The position numbers and the translations under genes are program-made. From NCBI GenBank assembly GCA_016927095.1, contig JAFGNI010000386.1, forward strand, positions 1 to 19,099: 19,099 nt of DNA, read 5' to 3'. This document shows positions 15,991 to 19,099 of this stretch, piece after piece. The notes beneath the pieces were generated by a model. The model was given only the letters and a program-made list of their open reading frames with translations. It was not told the origin of the DNA and did no database searches. Within the stretch, counting starts at the first letter, position 1. The number at the start of each line of letters is the position of its first letter. The DNA comes from Anaerolineae bacterium (GTDB lineage: Bacteria; Chloroflexota; Anaerolineae; B4-G1; SLSP01).

Positions 15991-16876
15991 ACCGCTGGAA
16001 GCCCCGCCGCTGATCTTTGCCAAGCTCGGTGGGTCCTTGATCACCGACAAACGACATCGCAGCACGCCCCAGTTGGCGATTCTGCGCCGGCTGGCCAAAG
16101 AGCTGCGCGCCGCGCTTGAGACAGGCAAACGCCCCGATCAGAGGAACGCATGGCCTGACCGCGACGATCCGCACCGCCCGCCCTTCCAGCTGGTCCTCGG
16201 ACACGGCTCCGGTTCGTTCGGTCACTGGGAAGCCAGCAAGTTCGGGACGCGCAATGGTGTACAGACGGATGAGGAGTGGCACGGCTTTGCACGCGTCAGT
16301 GCCGCCGCACTCCAGTTGAACCGGCTTGTCACAGAGAGCTTCATAGAAGAGGATGTGCCAGTTCTCAGCCTGCAGCCGGCAGCCTCTGTACTGGCGAAGG
16401 ACGGTGCGATCACGCGACTGGAAATCGATCCCCTGTACAGGGCGCTAGGACATGGGCTCGTGCCCCTTGTGTTCGGCGACGTTGCCTTTGATGACGAGAT
16501 TGGAGGCACGATCCTATCCACTGAAGACATCTTCGTCTACCTGGCCAGAATCCTCAAGCCATCGTGGATCCTGCTCTTTGGCAATGCACCCGGCGTCCTG
16601 GACGAGACGAGACAGACAATTCCGTTGATCACGCCGGCATCCTATCCTGCCGTTCAGAAACAACTGGGGGGGTCGGGATACACCGATGTCACGGGTGGCA
16701 TGGCTGATAAGGTGCAGCGAATGGTCGCCCTCGTGCACGAACAGCCTGACCTGCGCGTGCGAATCCTCAGCGGGAGCAGGCCGGGCAACTTCAGGGATGC
16801 CCTTCGGGATCCAGAGTTCCACACGAGCGGCACCCTCATCTGTAGCCAGCCTGTGGCTCCGCATCGACAACGCTAG
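15983..16876 (+). CDS. Isopentenyl phosphate kinase
   Basis: The 297-residue amino acid kinase-fold protein phosphorylates isopentenyl phosphate to isopentenyl diphosphate, the last step of the alternative mevalonate pathway. Family marks are KLGGSLITDK (14-23), GHGSGSFGHWEA (73-84) with the IPK-specific catalytic His81, FGDVAFDD (164-171), TEDI (180-183) and DVTGGMADK (235-243). It is longer than the usual 245-270 residues, partly because of an extra charged loop at about 49-66. The start ATG overlaps the mvk stop by 8 nt, implying coupled translation and a shared pathway. Related acetylglutamate or uridylate kinases lack the His in GSFGH, so IPK is well supported. Confidence 0.93.
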   Translation: MPEPLEAPPLIFAKLGGSLITDKRHRSTPQLAILRRLAKELRAALETGKRPDQRNAWPDRDDPHRPPFQLVLGHGSGSFGHWEASKFGTRNGVQTDEEWHGFARVSAAALQLNRLVTESFIEEDVPVLSLQPAASVLAKDGAITRLEIDPLYRALGHGLVPLVFGDVAFDDEIGGTILSTEDIFVYLARILKPSWILLFGNAPGVLDETRQTIPLITPASYPAVQKQLGGSGYTDVTGGMADKVQRMVALVHEQPDLRVRILSGSRPGNFRDALRDPEFHTSGTLICSQPVAPHRQR

Positions 16877-16911
16877 CGGGTGTTTGTGAGCATCTCGGGT
16901 TGAGTCCATCT

Positions 16912-18995
16912 ATGCACAGACCGGTGAAGTATACCGGCAGCACCTTGCCGACGGGTTGGAGCAGCCGCTTGGCCGTTCTGATGTTGTTGCTCCTCGGCAC
17001 CGCTTTGCGTATGAGCGCGATCGGCACCACGCCTCCCGGACTCTACCACGATGAAGCGCAGCACGGCATCGACGCCCTTGCCGTGCTAGAGGGCCGCCCT
17101 GCCTTCTACTTCCAAGCCAACAACGGCAGGGAGCCGGTGTACATCTACCTCGTTACCGCAGCCGTAGGGGTGCTGGGCCGCAGCCCCCTCGCCATCCGGC
17201 TCCCGGCATGCTACGTGGGGATTCTCACCCTCGCAGCATCCTACGATCTAGGCCGCACACTATGGGGTAAACGCGCTGGGCGATGGCTGCTGGCCATCCT
17301 AGCCGTGACCTTCTGGCACGTGCACCTGAGCCGAATGGGATTCCGGGCTGTATTGCTGCCCCTGTTCACAGCGTTGGCATTGTCCCAGGCGGCAAAAGCG
17401 CTGCGCTTCCGTCGCTCAGGCCACTGGGTTGCCGCAGGCGTCTTTTACGGCGCCAGTTGGTATACCTATATGGCCGCACGCTTCACGCCCATCGCCATTG
17501 CGGCACTGATCATCTATGGGCTCCTCACGCACCGCACCCGATGTTTGAGCCAGTGGCGGGGTATGGTCCTCGCAGCAGCTGCTGCCCTTATCGTGCTGCT
17601 GCCCTTGGGCATCTACACCCTGGTCCACCCCGACATTGTGCTTGCCCGTAGTGGCCAAGTCTCGATCTTCAATGAGACGATTCATCGCGGTCGGTTCTGG
17701 GCAACGCTGGGTAGCCACATCCTGAAGACCGCCGGCATGTTTACAGTTCGCGGCGACCGCATCTGGCGGCACAATCTTGCGTGGCGCCCGGTCTGGGATC
17801 CAGCCCTGGGCCTTGCCTTTGTGCTAGGTGTGGGTGTCGCGCTAGGTTCGTTCCGGCGCAATCCCGGTGCGGCACTCGGACTCCTATGGACGGCAGCGAT
17901 GGCGCTTCCAACCTTGTTGGCTGAAGACGCCCCTCACTTTCTGCGCGGGGTGGGTGTGCTGCCAACCGCTGTGCTGATGCCCGTTCTGGGCCTGGATTGG
18001 ATCTCAGCGCGCCTGGTCCGTGCCAGAGCGTCGACGCCCCGCCAGGCGCCCCCACCAGGCCTGCGGCAGCGGTGGTGTTTGCCGCCACTGTCGCGGGCAG
18101 TCCCGGTGCTGTTTCTGACATTGGGTCTGGCGAGTACGGTCTATGACTATTTCGTCCGCTATCAGGCTGAACCCCTGACCTACCACTGGCTCGAGGGTGG
18201 GCCGATGGCAATGGCTGCCGAAGTCAACGAGCTTCGCGGCGCGGGATGGAATGGAACCCAGATGCTCCGGAACCGAAGCATGTCCGAGGACAACAGGGAG
18301 CCCAGAGCCTACTTCGATGCTGACCTTTACGCCGAATGGACTGCTGTGCCCTATCTGTTGCCGGAGCCTGCAGTGCATTTCCTGCCCACAGAGACCCTCG
18401 TAGGAGCCAATGCCGGCGCTGTCTTCGTCGTCTGGCCTTACCGACCTTGGGAGCAGGACGTGCTGCCTGCTCTGGCCCATCCGGTCTACATCCAGGTGCG
18501 CGCAGGACCGGAGGCACAGGGCGATCTGGATCCAGAGCCCTATGTTATCGCCACCATCATTGAGGTAGATCCCCGCCCGGATGTTCCAGCGCCCATCGCT
18601 GCTTTCGAGGAAGGCATTGTCCTTCGTGCAGCACTGGTTGAGGTCCCACCGGAGACCCCACGCACGCTAACGACGCCCACCGTGAATCTCTGGTGGGAAA
18701 CCACACAGTCCCTCTCTACGGACTATACGGTCTTTGTGCACTACCTGCGAAACGGCGAACGAATCGCCCAGCACGATGGCCCACCGGGGCTGGGACATCT
18801 GAACACGACAACCTGGCAACCGGGCGACCTGATATTGGACCGGCACGCCATCAGCGATCTGACCCCGAAGCCCGAGCACGATGTCTTGCGGATCGGTCTC
18901 TATGACCCAAGCACGGGCGAAGGTCTCGGCATTGTGGACCCAATGGGCGCCGTTCAGGCGGATGCGTTTGAGACGCCGGTCATCCTTATCGAGCC
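16912..18995 (+). CDS. GT39-like (GT-C fold) membrane glycosyltransferase
   Basis: The coding frame runs to the TGA at 18997-18999 (695 residues). A first membrane helix at 19-36 is followed by GLYHDEAQHG, whose Asp47-Glu48 is the catalytic/metal motif of the PMT/ArnT group, and then NNGREPVYIYL. About ten more hydrophobic segments run to about residue 420. The rest is a soluble extracytoplasmic part. Its last ~130 residues contain YTVFVHYL, AQHDGPP, TTWQPGDLILDRH and LRIGLYDPSTGEGLG, a beta-sandwich tail I associate with Chloroflexota glycosyltransferases. Such enzymes move sugars from polyprenyl-phosphate carriers to lipids, proteins or glycans. ATG 16912 is preferred over TTG 16900. The link to the isoprenoid genes is by adjacency (35 nt after IPK). 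Confidence 0.85.
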
Positions 18996-19099
18996 GTGAC
19001 CACACCCACGTACCTCGCAGAATATGACTGCAGCACATCGCGGGTTGCCGGCCCCACAGCCGCGCGCGTTCTGGTCACCGTCATCGCCATCGCCTGTGG
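18996..19099 (+). CDS. Start of a further gene, truncated by the window edge
   Basis: A GTG at 18996-18998 overlaps the preceding TGA as GTGA, and the frame stays open to the end (34 codons), with third positions strongly G/C like the neighbouring genes. The peptide begins MTTPTYLAEYDCS and becomes hydrophobic at RVLVTVIAIAC, suggesting a first membrane helix. It may be another membrane glycosyltransferase of the same block, but too little is present to name it. An ATG at 19024 in another frame is also open but gives a less convincing peptide. Confidence 0.4.
   Translation, partial: MTTPTYLAEYDCSTSRVAGPTAARVLVTVIAIAC

Overview
The window reads as a chromosomal segment of a GC-rich bacterium, most likely a member of the Chloroflexota (Anaerolineae-like). 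This is inferred from four things: an archaeal/eukaryotic-type short prolyl-tRNA synthetase; a mevalonate kinase beside an isopentenyl phosphate kinase (the alternative mevalonate pathway reported in Chloroflexota such as Roseiflexus); a GT-C glycosyltransferase with a C-terminal beta-sandwich tail typical of that phylum; and a secreted bactofilin-like membrane protein in a sigma/anti-sigma operon. There is no plasmid, phage, CRISPR, tRNA or rRNA signature.

Layout. 1-1634 (minus): a small membrane protein and a histidine-kinase-like protein with a degenerate ATP site. 1777-5795 (plus): pepA, a MazG-like pyrophosphohydrolase, a metallophosphoesterase and proS, closed by a strong hairpin. Next comes a ~96-bp MITE-like inverted-repeat element that supplies the stop codon of the converging gene. 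9258-5989 (minus): an ECF sigma factor, its overlapping zinc anti-sigma factor, a bactofilin-like envelope protein and a HesA/MoeB/ThiF-type E1-like enzyme. 13726-9407 (minus): rpoC, standing alone without rpoB. 13727-14122 is a 396-bp intergenic region dense in signals: divergent promoters with overlapping -35 boxes, a candidate ~120-nt structured RNA, a second rpoC promoter and a terminator-like attenuator in the rpoC leader. 14123-19099 (plus): a UbiA-type polyprenyl-phosphate phosphoribosyltransferase, mevalonate kinase, isopentenyl phosphate kinase, a GT39-like membrane glycosyltransferase and the start of another gene.

How the genes fit together. The right-hand plus-strand block looks like one pathway. 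Mevalonate kinase and IPK feed isopentenyl diphosphate synthesis, the UbiA enzyme would load a pentose phosphate onto polyprenyl phosphate, and the GT-C enzyme would use a lipid-linked sugar outside the membrane. The sigma/anti-sigma/bactofilin operon looks like an envelope-stress module. A similar candidate ECF promoter (TGCAAC, 16-17 nt, CGTA) precedes both the sigma gene and the small membrane protein at the left edge.

The most interesting items are the rpoC upstream region with its possible small RNA and attenuator, the four-fold amplified start/stop overlap between sigma and anti-sigma, the MITE-like element at the thiF-like stop codon, and the isoprenoid-to-lipid-pentose gene cluster.
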